Both the position numbers and the translations under genes were made by a program. DNA of 15,156 nt, taken from the NCBI GenBank assembly GCA_017552845.1, contig JAFZOE010000329.1, positions 1-15,156 of the forward strand, read 5' to 3'. Origin of the DNA: Clostridia bacterium (GTDB lineage: Bacteria > Bacillota > Clostridia > Oscillospirales > Acutalibacteraceae). Shown in pieces: positions 6,788 to 12,946 of this stretch (positions are counted from its first letter, which is position 1; every line of letters starts with the position of its first letter). The notes beneath the pieces were generated by a model. That model made no database searches and was not told where the DNA came from. It saw only the letters and a list, made by a program, of their open reading frames with translations.

Positions 6788-7209
6788 CAGTTCTTGACCT
6801 GAGCGAGCGAATAGACGAAACCGTTTACGGTCTCAAGATCCTTCGGGTTTTCCTTGGAATAGTCGCCGTTGATATAGAAGGCCCATCTCGTGCCCTCGGG
6901 AAGGTCGTAATTGACGACATTCGTCTCGGTGAGCTTGCCCTTTTCGTTGACTGTGAATTCGGCAACCTTCATCTTTTCGAGCGCTCCGCCGAAGGTCTTT
7001 TCGGTAGTCCAGATTTCATAGCCGTCGATGGTGCCGTCCTCCCTGACAACATCCCAGAAGAAATGGTGATTCAGGCCGGGCTTGCCGTAGATGGTTCTTA
7101 TCGCCGTGCGCGATTTGGTCTCAACGGTCTCGGGCGCCTTTTTGGCGCAGGAGCAGAGTGCGCCCGCAAGGCACAGAACAGCAAGAATTACAGATATTAC
7201 TTTACGCAT
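6787..7209 (-). CDS. Small lipoprotein with a DUF4430-like domain
   Basis: 140-residue exported lipoprotein. A basic start MRK, a hydrophobic core and a lipobox LCSC with lipidated C21 indicate lipoprotein signal peptidase processing and anchoring on the outer face of the membrane. The mature part is small; WAFYINGDY (near 108-116) followed by NGFVYSLAQV resembles the C-terminal half of DUF4430/transcobalamin-like domains, where the pattern is W.fYiNG followed by a Y.f strand. This assignment is tentative because the first half of such a domain is not obvious. GTGAGGT sits 8 nt in front of the ATG. It lies 17 nt after the YhhN gene and overlaps DUF4186 by 1 nt, so it belongs to the same transcript. 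Its ligand is unknown. Confidence 0.75.
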   Translation of the reverse strand: MRKVISVILAVLCLAGALCSCAKKAPETVETKSRTAIRTIYGKPGLNHHFFWDVVREDGTIDGYEIWTTEKTFGGALEKMKVAEFTVNEKGKLTETNVVNYDLPEGTRWAFYINGDYSKENPKDLETVNGFVYSLAQVKN

Positions 7210-7226
7210 TATATTTTACCTCACTT

Positions 7227-7913
7227 TTATCTTATAGCAACGCTCATTGCGAGCAGGAGCTGGGCCGTGTAATAAGTCGAAAGCTCCGCCGTGACGAGCG
7301 TATTTTTCTTTTTTACGGGTGCGAAATAAAGGAATGCCAGGCAGGTGTCGCTTATCATGAAGAGGCATGAGCCGATAAGAGCGATTATATTCGCGGCACA
7401 CACATCTTTCAAAACAATATATATACACATCGCGATTTTCCAGGCAAGCATGCCGTAGTAAACGCTGCAGACTATCTGGAAAGTTCTGTTAATCTTCATC
7501 CTGAAGAGCTTTATCAGCACATAGGCGACAACTCCGACAACCGGCAGCGCAAACAGGGTAAGCGGCTCAAATCCGCTGACCGAAGAAAAGGCGAAAATAT
7601 AGAAAATATGCCCTATCAGAAAGTATGCGAGGCCTACCGGTATAAGCTTTTTCCTGAAAGTCGGGGCAATCTCCTTGACTCCGAGGAAAACGTCGCCGCA
7701 GAAGCCGAACATCAGCGCAAATATTATGAAGCTGAAATATTTGATATGCTCTCCGCCCTGCAGATAATTGCCGTAAACCGCGACGCTCAGGAAGCCGAAA
7801 CTCGCCATAAACTTGCAAATCATGCCTTCAAAGGATTTGTTTTTTCTCCTGAGGAGCACGCAGGCAGCGGCGAAAACAAAGGTGGCCGCAATCAATATGT
7901 AAATTACCGTCAT
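7227..7913 (-). CDS. YhhN (lysoplasmalogenase-like, TMEM86) family membrane protein
   Basis: 228-residue protein with about eight hydrophobic segments over its whole length. Family features visible: the GFCGDVFLG motif (70-78), LIGHIFYIF (99-107) and LIGSCLFMISDTCLAF (179-194), where the aspartates of GD and SD are the conserved polar residues of YhhN/TMEM86 proteins. Eukaryotic TMEM86B and some bacterial members hydrolyse the vinyl-ether bond of lysoplasmalogens; plasmalogens occur in anaerobic Clostridia, so the activity is plausible but not shown. The ATG overlaps the TGA of the GNAT gene by 1 nt and is preceded by AGGGGG at 9 nt, so it has its own ribosome site as well as coupling. Confidence 0.83.
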   Translation of the reverse strand: MTVIYILIAATFVFAAACVLLRRKNKSFEGMICKFMASFGFLSVAVYGNYLQGGEHIKYFSFIIFALMFGFCGDVFLGVKEIAPTFRKKLIPVGLAYFLIGHIFYIFAFSSVSGFEPLTLFALPVVGVVAYVLIKLFRMKINRTFQIVCSVYYGMLAWKIAMCIYIVLKDVCAANIIALIGSCLFMISDTCLAFLYFAPVKKKNTLVTAELSTYYTAQLLLAMSVAIR

Positions 7914-8641
7914 CAGTTATTCCCCCTGACCGATATTGCCCATTTTCCGTATTCTTCAAAGCCGGATTTCTCATAGAATTTCAGCAGTCCGTCGTTTCTG
8001 CAGAAGAGAAAAGACGGTTTTTCTGCGTCCGCCATAAACGGCACCAGCGCCGACGCAAGGCCTCTGCCGCGCGCTTCGGGATTTGTGACAACAGCGCCGA
8101 GCAGGACGCTCTTTTCGCCTTCAAAAAGGCGAAGACAGGTTGCGAGCAGTCTGCCGCTCTCCGCAATGCCGCCGAACTTCGCCGCACCGTGATTTATCCT
8201 TGCGCAGATATCGGCTTTGAACGCTCCGAATTCCCCCGTCGGAAAGCCCGCAAGATCAAGCAGATCATAGATTTCCCTTAAATCATATTCGCTCACGAAG
8301 CCTTCGGGTTCGGGGTATGAAGCGGGAATGAATTTTACAATATATGAGCTGTCCGAAATGCTCAGATTAAGCTTCTCGATAACGGATTTCTCAGCCTTTA
8401 CGGTATTATATCCCGCGGTGTTGAGAAACGCCGAAATCTCTTCAAAATCAGCGCTTTCGCCGGCGCAGACGGTCGCGTTTCCGTCAATAATACTCAGCGC
8501 CGCAGAATCATCCTGAATATAGAAACGCACGAAACCGGAATTGTTGAATCCGTAGGTTTCGGCGAGTGCGGTTACTGTCGCCGCAAAAGGATCGGCAGGC
8601 AGAAAGCCGAGTTCATTTTTATTTTCCGCGAGTTTTATCAT
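7913..8641 (-). CDS. GNAT family N-acetyltransferase
   Basis: 242-residue two-part protein. The C-terminal half (about 113-240) is a GNAT acetyltransferase fold: the acetyl-CoA pyrophosphate loop AVVTNPEARGRGLASALV (183-200, R-G-R-G-L-A at 191-196), followed by FLFCRNDGLLKFYEKSGFEE (211-230), the usual motif-B strand and helix. The N-terminal 110 residues resemble a degenerate GNAT-like half without a visible CoA loop, as in tandem GNAT proteins where only one half is active. The acceptor is unknown. The ATG overlaps the stop of the M42 gene (ATGA, 4 nt), and GGAG lies 9 nt upstream. Its position directly after two aminopeptidase genes might point to amino acid or peptide acetylation, but that is only a guess. 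Confidence 0.85.
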   Translation of the reverse strand: MIKLAENKNELGFLPADPFAATVTALAETYGFNNSGFVRFYIQDDSAALSIIDGNATVCAGESADFEEISAFLNTAGYNTVKAEKSVIEKLNLSISDSSYIVKFIPASYPEPEGFVSEYDLREIYDLLDLAGFPTGEFGAFKADICARINHGAAKFGGIAESGRLLATCLRLFEGEKSVLLGAVVTNPEARGRGLASALVPFMADAEKPSFLFCRNDGLLKFYEKSGFEEYGKWAISVRGNN

Positions 8642-9654
8642 TGAGCAAGCTCCGCAATCATCGCTTTCGCAAGGTCCCTGACCGATTCGATATCCTCATA
8701 TTTGCAGACGCAGCAGGGAGAATGCAGGTATCTGGTCGGCACGGAGATTGTCAGCACTTTCACTCCGCCGCGGCTCTTGTGAATCGAGCCAGCGTCGTTT
8801 CCGCCGGCAACTCTCGTCTTGGTCTGAGCCTTGATATTGTTGGCTTTCGCGACTTCAAGCGCTTTGCGGTAAAGGTCGATATCATAGACGGTCGCCCTGT
8901 CCATAAACGAAATTGCGCCGCCGTTTCCGCAAACGCATACTCTCTTCTCGCCCCTGACTCCGCTGATATCCGCGGCAGTCGTGGATTCGAGAACTATCGC
9001 ATAATCGGGATTGACGGTGAACGAGCTCACGCCCGCACCTCTTAGGCCGACCTCCTCCTGAACGCTGAAGCTGAAATAACAATCGTATTCGAGCTCGGAG
9101 CGGATGAGATCAATCATGACCGCGCAGCCGGCTCTGTCGTCAATCGCCTTGGATTTTATGAATCCGTCTCCGAATTCGATGAATTCGCTCTCAAAGTGGA
9201 TTTCCTCGCCCAGTGAGACGAGAGCGAGCTCTTCTTCCTTTGTTTTTGCGCCTATATCGATATATAAATCGTCTTTTTTCGGGAGCTCCTGCTCCTCATC
9301 CTTTTCAATCAGGTGAACCGGTTTTATGCCGAGCACGCCCGGAATATTCTTTTCGCCGATACGGACATTCCTGCCGATTATGACCTCCGTCTCCACTCCG
9401 CCGACATTTGTAAATTTAATGAAGCCGTCGGAATCGACGCCGGTGACTATCAGGCCGACCTCGTCGGTATGAGCGTCAAACATAATCCTGTTTTTAGGCG
9501 TTTTCGCGCCTTTTTTGAAGGCAATCAGATTGCCGAGAGGATCGACCTCGTATTCGCAGAAGCCGTCAATCTTTGAGATAATATAATCCCTGACCTTGTC
9601 CTCCCTGCCGGATATACCGGGCAGGCTGCATAATTCTTTAAGGATTTCAAGCAT
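8638..9654 (-). CDS. M42 family metalloaminopeptidase (first of a tandem pair by position)
   Basis: 338-residue dinuclear-metal aminopeptidase of MEROPS family M42 (TET/FrvX/YsdC-like), cytoplasmic and usually a large tetrahedral 12-mer that trims peptides. Ligands and catalytic residues are all visible: H62 in MFDAHTDEVG (58-67), D172 in AIDDRAG (170-176), the E200-E201 pair in SVQEEVGLRGA (198-208), E223 in VLESTT (221-226) and H311 in YLHSPC (309-314). The proteolysis domain is interrupted near 70-160 by the oligomerisation domain, as usual. The ATG at 9654 is chosen because AGAGGAG lies 8 nt upstream; the TTG at 9672 would put that site inside the gene. It overlaps the second M42 gene by 8 nt and the GNAT gene by 4 nt. 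Some relatives are labelled endoglucanase in databases, which the motifs do not support. Confidence 0.93.
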   Translation of the reverse strand: MLEILKELCSLPGISGREDKVRDYIISKIDGFCEYEVDPLGNLIAFKKGAKTPKNRIMFDAHTDEVGLIVTGVDSDGFIKFTNVGGVETEVIIGRNVRIGEKNIPGVLGIKPVHLIEKDEEQELPKKDDLYIDIGAKTKEEELALVSLGEEIHFESEFIEFGDGFIKSKAIDDRAGCAVMIDLIRSELEYDCYFSFSVQEEVGLRGAGVSSFTVNPDYAIVLESTTAADISGVRGEKRVCVCGNGGAISFMDRATVYDIDLYRKALEVAKANNIKAQTKTRVAGGNDAGSIHKSRGGVKVLTISVPTRYLHSPCCVCKYEDIESVRDLAKAMIAELAQ

Positions 9655-10669
9655 TTCCGGCACTCCTCTCAATTATGTATTCCGCCATAAGGCGCGCCGT
9701 ATTCTCTATATCCGCAAGGTCGACAACCTCGACCGCGGTATGCATATTGCGAATCGGAATCGAGAGCAGGGCGGTTTTTATTCCCCTGCCCGAAACCTGT
9801 ATATCGTCGCCGTTTGTGCCGGTCCTGCCGCCCATGACCTCTTCGGTATGGGGAATGCCTTTCTCTTCGGCAATCTGCGTCAGGCGGCGGCTCATTTTAT
9901 AATCGAGCGCCGGAGCATAGCCGACCATCGTGCCCGAACCGAGCGCAACATATTTATCCGATGACAATCCGGGAGCGCAGGCAAAGCTTACATCGCAGGC
10001 AATTGCTTCATCCGCCTGAGAATTGAACGCGCCGGTTTTCGCGCCGCTGCCGCCCGTCTCCTCCTGAGCCGAGAACATAACGTCGAGACGGCAGGTCTCT
10101 TTGCCCTCAAGAAGCTGAAGGCATCTGAGAATCGCCGCAACTCCCGCTCTGTCATCAACCGAGGGCGAAGCGATTCTGTTACCCGCAAGCGTATCAAAAG
10201 GAGCATTGAAGGTGATTCTGTCGCCCGGGGATATGATTTTATCCGCCTGCTCCTTGCTCATGCCGATATCTATCGTAATATCGTCGAATTTCTTTACTTT
10301 TTTATCGTCGTCGCCCTTGAGATGCGGAGGCGTTGACGTAATCACTCCGAAAACATCCTCCCTGCCGTGAACCGTCACCTGCGCGGCGGTAAGCACTCTG
10401 CAGTCCGCCCCGCCGACCTTCGCGACCTTCACGAAGCCGTCTTCATCAACGGCCGTAACCGCAAGACCTATCTGGTCAATGTGCGCGTCAAGCAGGATTG
10501 AGAAACCCTCTCCTCTTGTGCCGGTAACGTTTCCGAGGCGGTCGATATGCGTCTGCATATATTTCCCGAGCATTTCGCTTATGCCCGCGGCGGCCGCGCT
10601 TTCGTTGCCCGACGTTCCCCTGAGCGCGCAGAGCTTATATAATAATTCCCTGACTTCGCCGTATTCCAT
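9647..10669 (-). CDS. M42 family metalloaminopeptidase (second, divergent paralogue)
   Basis: 340-residue paralogue of the neighbouring M42 enzyme with the same metal centre: H63 in LLDAHIDQIG (59-68), D172 in SVDDRAG (170-176), E203-E204 in SAQEETGGSG (200-209), D226 in ACDVSFA (224-230) and H310 in NMHTAVE (308-314). It differs from its neighbour in using Asp rather than Glu at the fourth metal position and in loop sequences such as GGRTGTNGDDI (280-290), so substrate preference probably differs; M42 pairs can form mixed complexes. The ATG at 10669 is chosen because AGGTGA, formed by the last codons of the kinase gene, lies just upstream; it is 1 nt after the kinase stop (TAAGATG). The GTG at 10678 is a less likely alternative. 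Its stop overlaps the next gene by 8 nt. Confidence 0.92.
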   Translation of the reverse strand: MEYGEVRELLYKLCALRGTSGNESAAAAGISEMLGKYMQTHIDRLGNVTGTRGEGFSILLDAHIDQIGLAVTAVDEDGFVKVAKVGGADCRVLTAAQVTVHGREDVFGVITSTPPHLKGDDDKKVKKFDDITIDIGMSKEQADKIISPGDRITFNAPFDTLAGNRIASPSVDDRAGVAAILRCLQLLEGKETCRLDVMFSAQEETGGSGAKTGAFNSQADEAIACDVSFACAPGLSSDKYVALGSGTMVGYAPALDYKMSRRLTQIAEEKGIPHTEEVMGGRTGTNGDDIQVSGRGIKTALLSIPIRNMHTAVEVVDLADIENTARLMAEYIIERSAGNA

Positions 10670-10670
10670 C

Positions 10671-11957
10671 TTATTCACCTATCATCATGATTCCGCCGAC
10701 AGGCCTGATTTTAAGCACATAGCAGGCCTTCTCGCCGAAGACGGAGCAGATTTTTTCTTTGAACGCATCAAGCTTGTCGTTGGGAACAAAAGCCTGAACC
10801 GTGCCTGCGAATCCGCCGCCGTGAACTCTCCATGCGCCGCAGCCCTTAAGCTCATCCGCGCAGATAGAGAGCGCGAGCGAAACCGCCTGCCTGGTGGGAT
10901 ACTTGCTGGTATAAACATTCTGATTGAACATGAACGAGGAATCGCCGCTCTCGATTATCAGGCGCTTGAATTCCTCAAAATCGCCGTCTTTGAGCGCCTG
11001 AGCCTGCTTGTCAACTCTGTCATTCTCGTTATAGAAATGCTTTGCCCTTAAAATCGCTCTGTCGTTTGTCTTTTCCCTGACCTTCGCGAGATTTGCTTCA
11101 AATTCGGCTCTGTCAACGTCTCTGAGGACCTTTTTGCCGAAGACGGAGGCAACCGCTTCCATCTCTTCCCTGACGGCGGCGTAGTCGTCGGTAAGGTCGG
11201 AGTGATCGGCGCCCGTGTCGATTATAACGAGCGAATGGCCGCAGGAGGCGAGATCGAATTCAACTTTATTTATAAGCGGATTTTCGGTATCCTTGAAATC
11301 GATTTTGATAAAACTGCCGACCGAGCAGGCCATCTGATCCATAAGGCCGCAGGGTTTTCCGAAATATTTATTCTCGGCATACTGTGAGATAACGGCTATC
11401 TCGACCGGATCGATTTTGCCGCTGTTGTAAAGGTGGTTGAGCATTGTGCAGACGAGCACCTCAAACGCCGCCGAAGAAGAGAGACCCGAGCCGCTCTTGA
11501 CATCGGAAGCAGTTGCGGCGCAGAAGCCGCCGATATTGTAGCCGCGCTCCTTGAAGGCCGCGCAGATGCCTCTGATAAGCGAGGCGGAATGGCCGGTTTC
11601 AACCTGCTTGGGATTGAGGTCGTCGAGCGAAATCGTATCCATATTGTAGCCTTCGGATTTGACCCTGATTACATTGTCATCGGTAATCGCGGCGACGGCT
11701 ATCGCGTCAAGATCGACGCCGGCGGCGAGCACCTTTCCGTGGTTATGGTCCGTATGGTTGCCGCCTATTTCGCTTCTGCCGGGGGCCGAGAAAACGGAAA
11801 CTTTCTTGCCCGAGCCGTAGATTTCATCAAATTCATTTGAAACTCTGAGATATCTCTGCTTCTGCGCTTCGATATCCTCTTTCTTATAGATAACCGCGAA
11901 TTTATCATCGTATCTGCCTGCGGTAAGATTTTCTCTCATAAGCGAATTGTCAATCAT
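10671..11957 (-). CDS. galK: Galactokinase-family GHMP kinase, from an internal start
   Basis: Read alone from the ATG at 11957 this is a 428-residue kinase that would phosphorylate galactose at C1 (Leloir pathway) in the cytoplasm. Motif 1 is SAPGRSEIGGNHTDHNHG (57-74), motif 2 VKSGSGLSSSAAFEVL (153-168, phosphate-binding), the catalytic aspartate D207 lies in GLMDQ, and motif 3 is VHGGGFAGTVQAFV (378-391). Motif 1 differs from the E. coli form GEHTDY by reading GNHTDH, a pattern I associate with clostridial members; the sugar specificity should be treated as probable only. An N-terminal extension of about 50 residues precedes the fold. The internal ATG has AAAGGAAG exactly 7 nt upstream, the same arrangement as true starts nearby. 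No galT or galE is in the window. Confidence refers to this start being used, not to the family. Confidence 0.6.
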   Translation of the reverse strand: MIDNSLMRENLTAGRYDDKFAVIYKKEDIEAQKQRYLRVSNEFDEIYGSGKKVSVFSAPGRSEIGGNHTDHNHGKVLAAGVDLDAIAVAAITDDNVIRVKSEGYNMDTISLDDLNPKQVETGHSASLIRGICAAFKERGYNIGGFCAATASDVKSGSGLSSSAAFEVLVCTMLNHLYNSGKIDPVEIAVISQYAENKYFGKPCGLMDQMACSVGSFIKIDFKDTENPLINKVEFDLASCGHSLVIIDTGADHSDLTDDYAAVREEMEAVASVFGKKVLRDVDRAEFEANLAKVREKTNDRAILRAKHFYNENDRVDKQAQALKDGDFEEFKRLIIESGDSSFMFNQNVYTSKYPTRQAVSLALSICADELKGCGAWRVHGGGFAGTVQAFVPNDKLDAFKEKICSVFGEKACYVLKIRPVGGIMMIGE

Positions 11958-12725
11958 TGTCGGACTTCCTTTCAGTTTTTTCTTCCTTGTATTTTTCATT
12001 ATTGCGGTAACTATTTTTTCGGCCGCGGTCCACACTCCGTTTGCCGAGAGACAGGTCATGCCCGTTACGAAGGTAATCAGCACAATCGGGATGAGGAAGC
12101 CGGGTGTCAGCGGATCGTAGAGGTTGCGGCCGGCTATGGTGAACGACAGGAGCCTCGGCATTGTGCCGATAAGCGAGAGTGCTATGAATTTCCAGTAACC
12201 GAAATCGAGCGAGCCGTAAATGGCCGATTTTAGGTTATATGAAAGAATCGGCACAAGTCCCGTGGTCACGAGCACAACCGGGCTGCCCGTTCCCTCCTCG
12301 GTCTGAATTATATGCCGCAGCAGGTCGCTCTTTCTTATGAGCTTCCAGGAGCCGCCCGCTCCCCATTTTTTGCCCCAGAAATACTTTATCGTCATCTGCA
12401 CGCCGGTTCCGATGATATTGAGCGGAATCGCTATCTTGGCGGGGAGCACCGCGCCGGCGATGAAGCATACAACCGAGGTTGTGTAAATCGGAATGACGGT
12501 CTTTATCACATAAAGCGCCATAATCACGCCGATAAACAGCCAGGTTTTATGTATTGAGAATATTTTATCTTCGAGCTGCTTAAGGAACTGCTGGTAAGTT
12601 CTCCACCAGCTCCACATCCAGTCATATCTCAGCAGGAAAATCAGAGCTATGAGCAGAAATGAAACCGTTACCAGTATGAGCCCCGTAAACAGCAGGAGTC
12701 TTTTTGTGGCTTTTCTGTTTCTCAA
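10671..12725 (-). CDS. VTT/TVP38-type membrane domain fused in frame to a galactokinase-family kinase
   Basis: One open frame of 684 codons. Residues 1-256 form a membrane protein of the VTT (SNARE-associated, TVP38/TMEM64, DedA superfamily) type: hydrophobic segments near 10-32, 62-92, 97-115, 149-170, 177-200 and 208-235, with the hallmark region GLVPILSYNLKSAIYG (156-171) and GTMPRLLSFTIAGRN (187-201). VTT proteins are linked to lipid scrambling or flipping. A basic tail NTRKKKLKGS (245-254) predicts a cytoplasmic end, where residues 257-684 continue as a GHMP kinase of the galactokinase type. Each half has normal family length. The TTG at 12725 is preferred as start since AAAGGGTGAT precedes it; the ATG at 12764 has no ribosome site and would give 697 aa. 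The joint carries an internal ribosome site and an A6 tract, so two separate products are also possible (see next entry). Confidence 0.8.
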   Translation of the reverse strand: MRNRKATKRLLLFTGLILVTVSFLLIALIFLLRYDWMWSWWRTYQQFLKQLEDKIFSIHKTWLFIGVIMALYVIKTVIPIYTTSVVCFIAGAVLPAKIAIPLNIIGTGVQMTIKYFWGKKWGAGGSWKLIRKSDLLRHIIQTEEGTGSPVVLVTTGLVPILSYNLKSAIYGSLDFGYWKFIALSLIGTMPRLLSFTIAGRNLYDPLTPGFLIPIVLITFVTGMTCLSANGVWTAAEKIVTAIMKNTRKKKLKGSPTMIDNSLMRENLTAGRYDDKFAVIYKKEDIEAQKQRYLRVSNEFDEIYGSGKKVSVFSAPGRSEIGGNHTDHNHGKVLAAGVDLDAIAVAAITDDNVIRVKSEGYNMDTISLDDLNPKQVETGHSASLIRGICAAFKERGYNIGGFCAATASDVKSGSGLSSSAAFEVLVCTMLNHLYNSGKIDPVEIAVISQYAENKYFGKPCGLMDQMACSVGSFIKIDFKDTENPLINKVEFDLASCGHSLVIIDTGADHSDLTDDYAAVREEMEAVASVFGKKVLRDVDRAEFEANLAKVREKTNDRAILRAKHFYNENDRVDKQAQALKDGDFEEFKRLIIESGDSSFMFNQNVYTSKYPTRQAVSLALSICADELKGCGAWRVHGGGFAGTVQAFVPNDKLDAFKEKICSVFGEKACYVLKIRPVGGIMMIGE
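11965..11981 (-). promoter_or_regulatory. Internal Shine-Dalgarno site and A6 tract at the VTT-kinase joint
   Basis: On the minus strand an A6 run (11981-11976) is followed by CTG and then AAAGGAAG (11972-11965), 7 nt before the ATG at 11957. Skipping one base at the A6 run brings TGA in frame at once, just before the ribosome site. A backward slip of one base reaches a TGA overlapping the kinase ATG by 8 nt. The ribosome site is well supported; slippage is a hypothesis. Confidence 0.6.
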
Positions 12726-12737
12726 ATTATCACCCTT

Positions 12738-12763
12738 TGCGCATCCGCGCCTGCAAATGCGCA
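12738..12763 (-). repeat. Inverted repeat in the leader before the VTT-kinase start
   Basis: Perfect 7-bp inverted repeat TGCGCAT / ATGCGCA with a 12-nt GC-rich loop. In the minus-strand transcript it would fold directly in front of AAAGGGTGAT, the proposed ribosome site for the TTG at 12725. No T-run follows, so it is not a terminator. Confidence 0.55.
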
Positions 12764-12791
12764 TAATTATCTATTTTAGTTTATCCTGTAT

Positions 12792-12820
12792 ATTTTAATA
12801 CATTTTTAAGAAATAATCAA
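12792..12820 (-). promoter_or_regulatory. Promoter of the central minus-strand operon
   Basis: Minus strand TTGATT (12820-12815), a 17-bp spacer and TAAAAT (12797-12792), in a very AT-rich stretch (12765-12850). Transcription would start near 12785, leaving about 60 nt to the TTG start at 12725. No other promoter-sized gap exists before 6398, so this probably serves the whole chain of genes. Confidence 0.65.
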
Positions 12821-12852
12821 TATATTTATAAAAATATAAAAGCATTTTATCC

Positions 12853-12881
12853 TTGAATAAGCGGCGCGGATATGGTAAAAT
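12853..12881 (+). promoter_or_regulatory. Promoter of the HAD phosphatase - mfd unit
   Basis: TTGAAT (12853-12858), a 17-bp spacer and TAAAAT (12876-12881). The start of transcription would fall near 12888, just in front of the leader structure at 12891-12946. It is divergent from the promoter at 12792-12820; the -35 elements are about 32 bp apart. Confidence 0.7.
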
Positions 12882-12890
12882 TCAGGGGTA

Positions 12891-12946
12891 AAGAGGCCCT
12901 CATATTGGATATGAGGGCATAGAGTCGTTTATTTGAGAGGTCTCTT
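12891..12946 (+). promoter_or_regulatory. Structured 5' leader before the HAD phosphatase gene
   Basis: A perfect 10-bp inverted repeat GCCCTCATAT / ATATGAGGGC (12896-12905 and 12909-12918) encloses a 3-nt loop. In addition AAGAGGCC (12891-12898) can pair with GGTCTCTT (12939-12946), one G-U included, which abuts the start codon and takes in the end of the ribosome site GAGAGG (12935-12940). The two pairings share three bases, so they could coexist in shortened form or compete. There is no T-run, so it is not a plain terminator. It does not match a riboswitch class I recognise. Confidence 0.55.

Noticed and set aside
12725..12764. ATG at 12764 as start of the VTT-kinase gene
   Set aside because: There is no Shine-Dalgarno site in front and the following codons form a hairpin, whereas the TTG at 12725 has AAAGGGTGAT upstream. 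It is kept only as an alternative.
12896..12918. 10-bp hairpin read as an intrinsic terminator
   Set aside because: The following bases are mixed with no T-tract, and the HAD start codon follows within 30 nt. It is treated as a leader structure.
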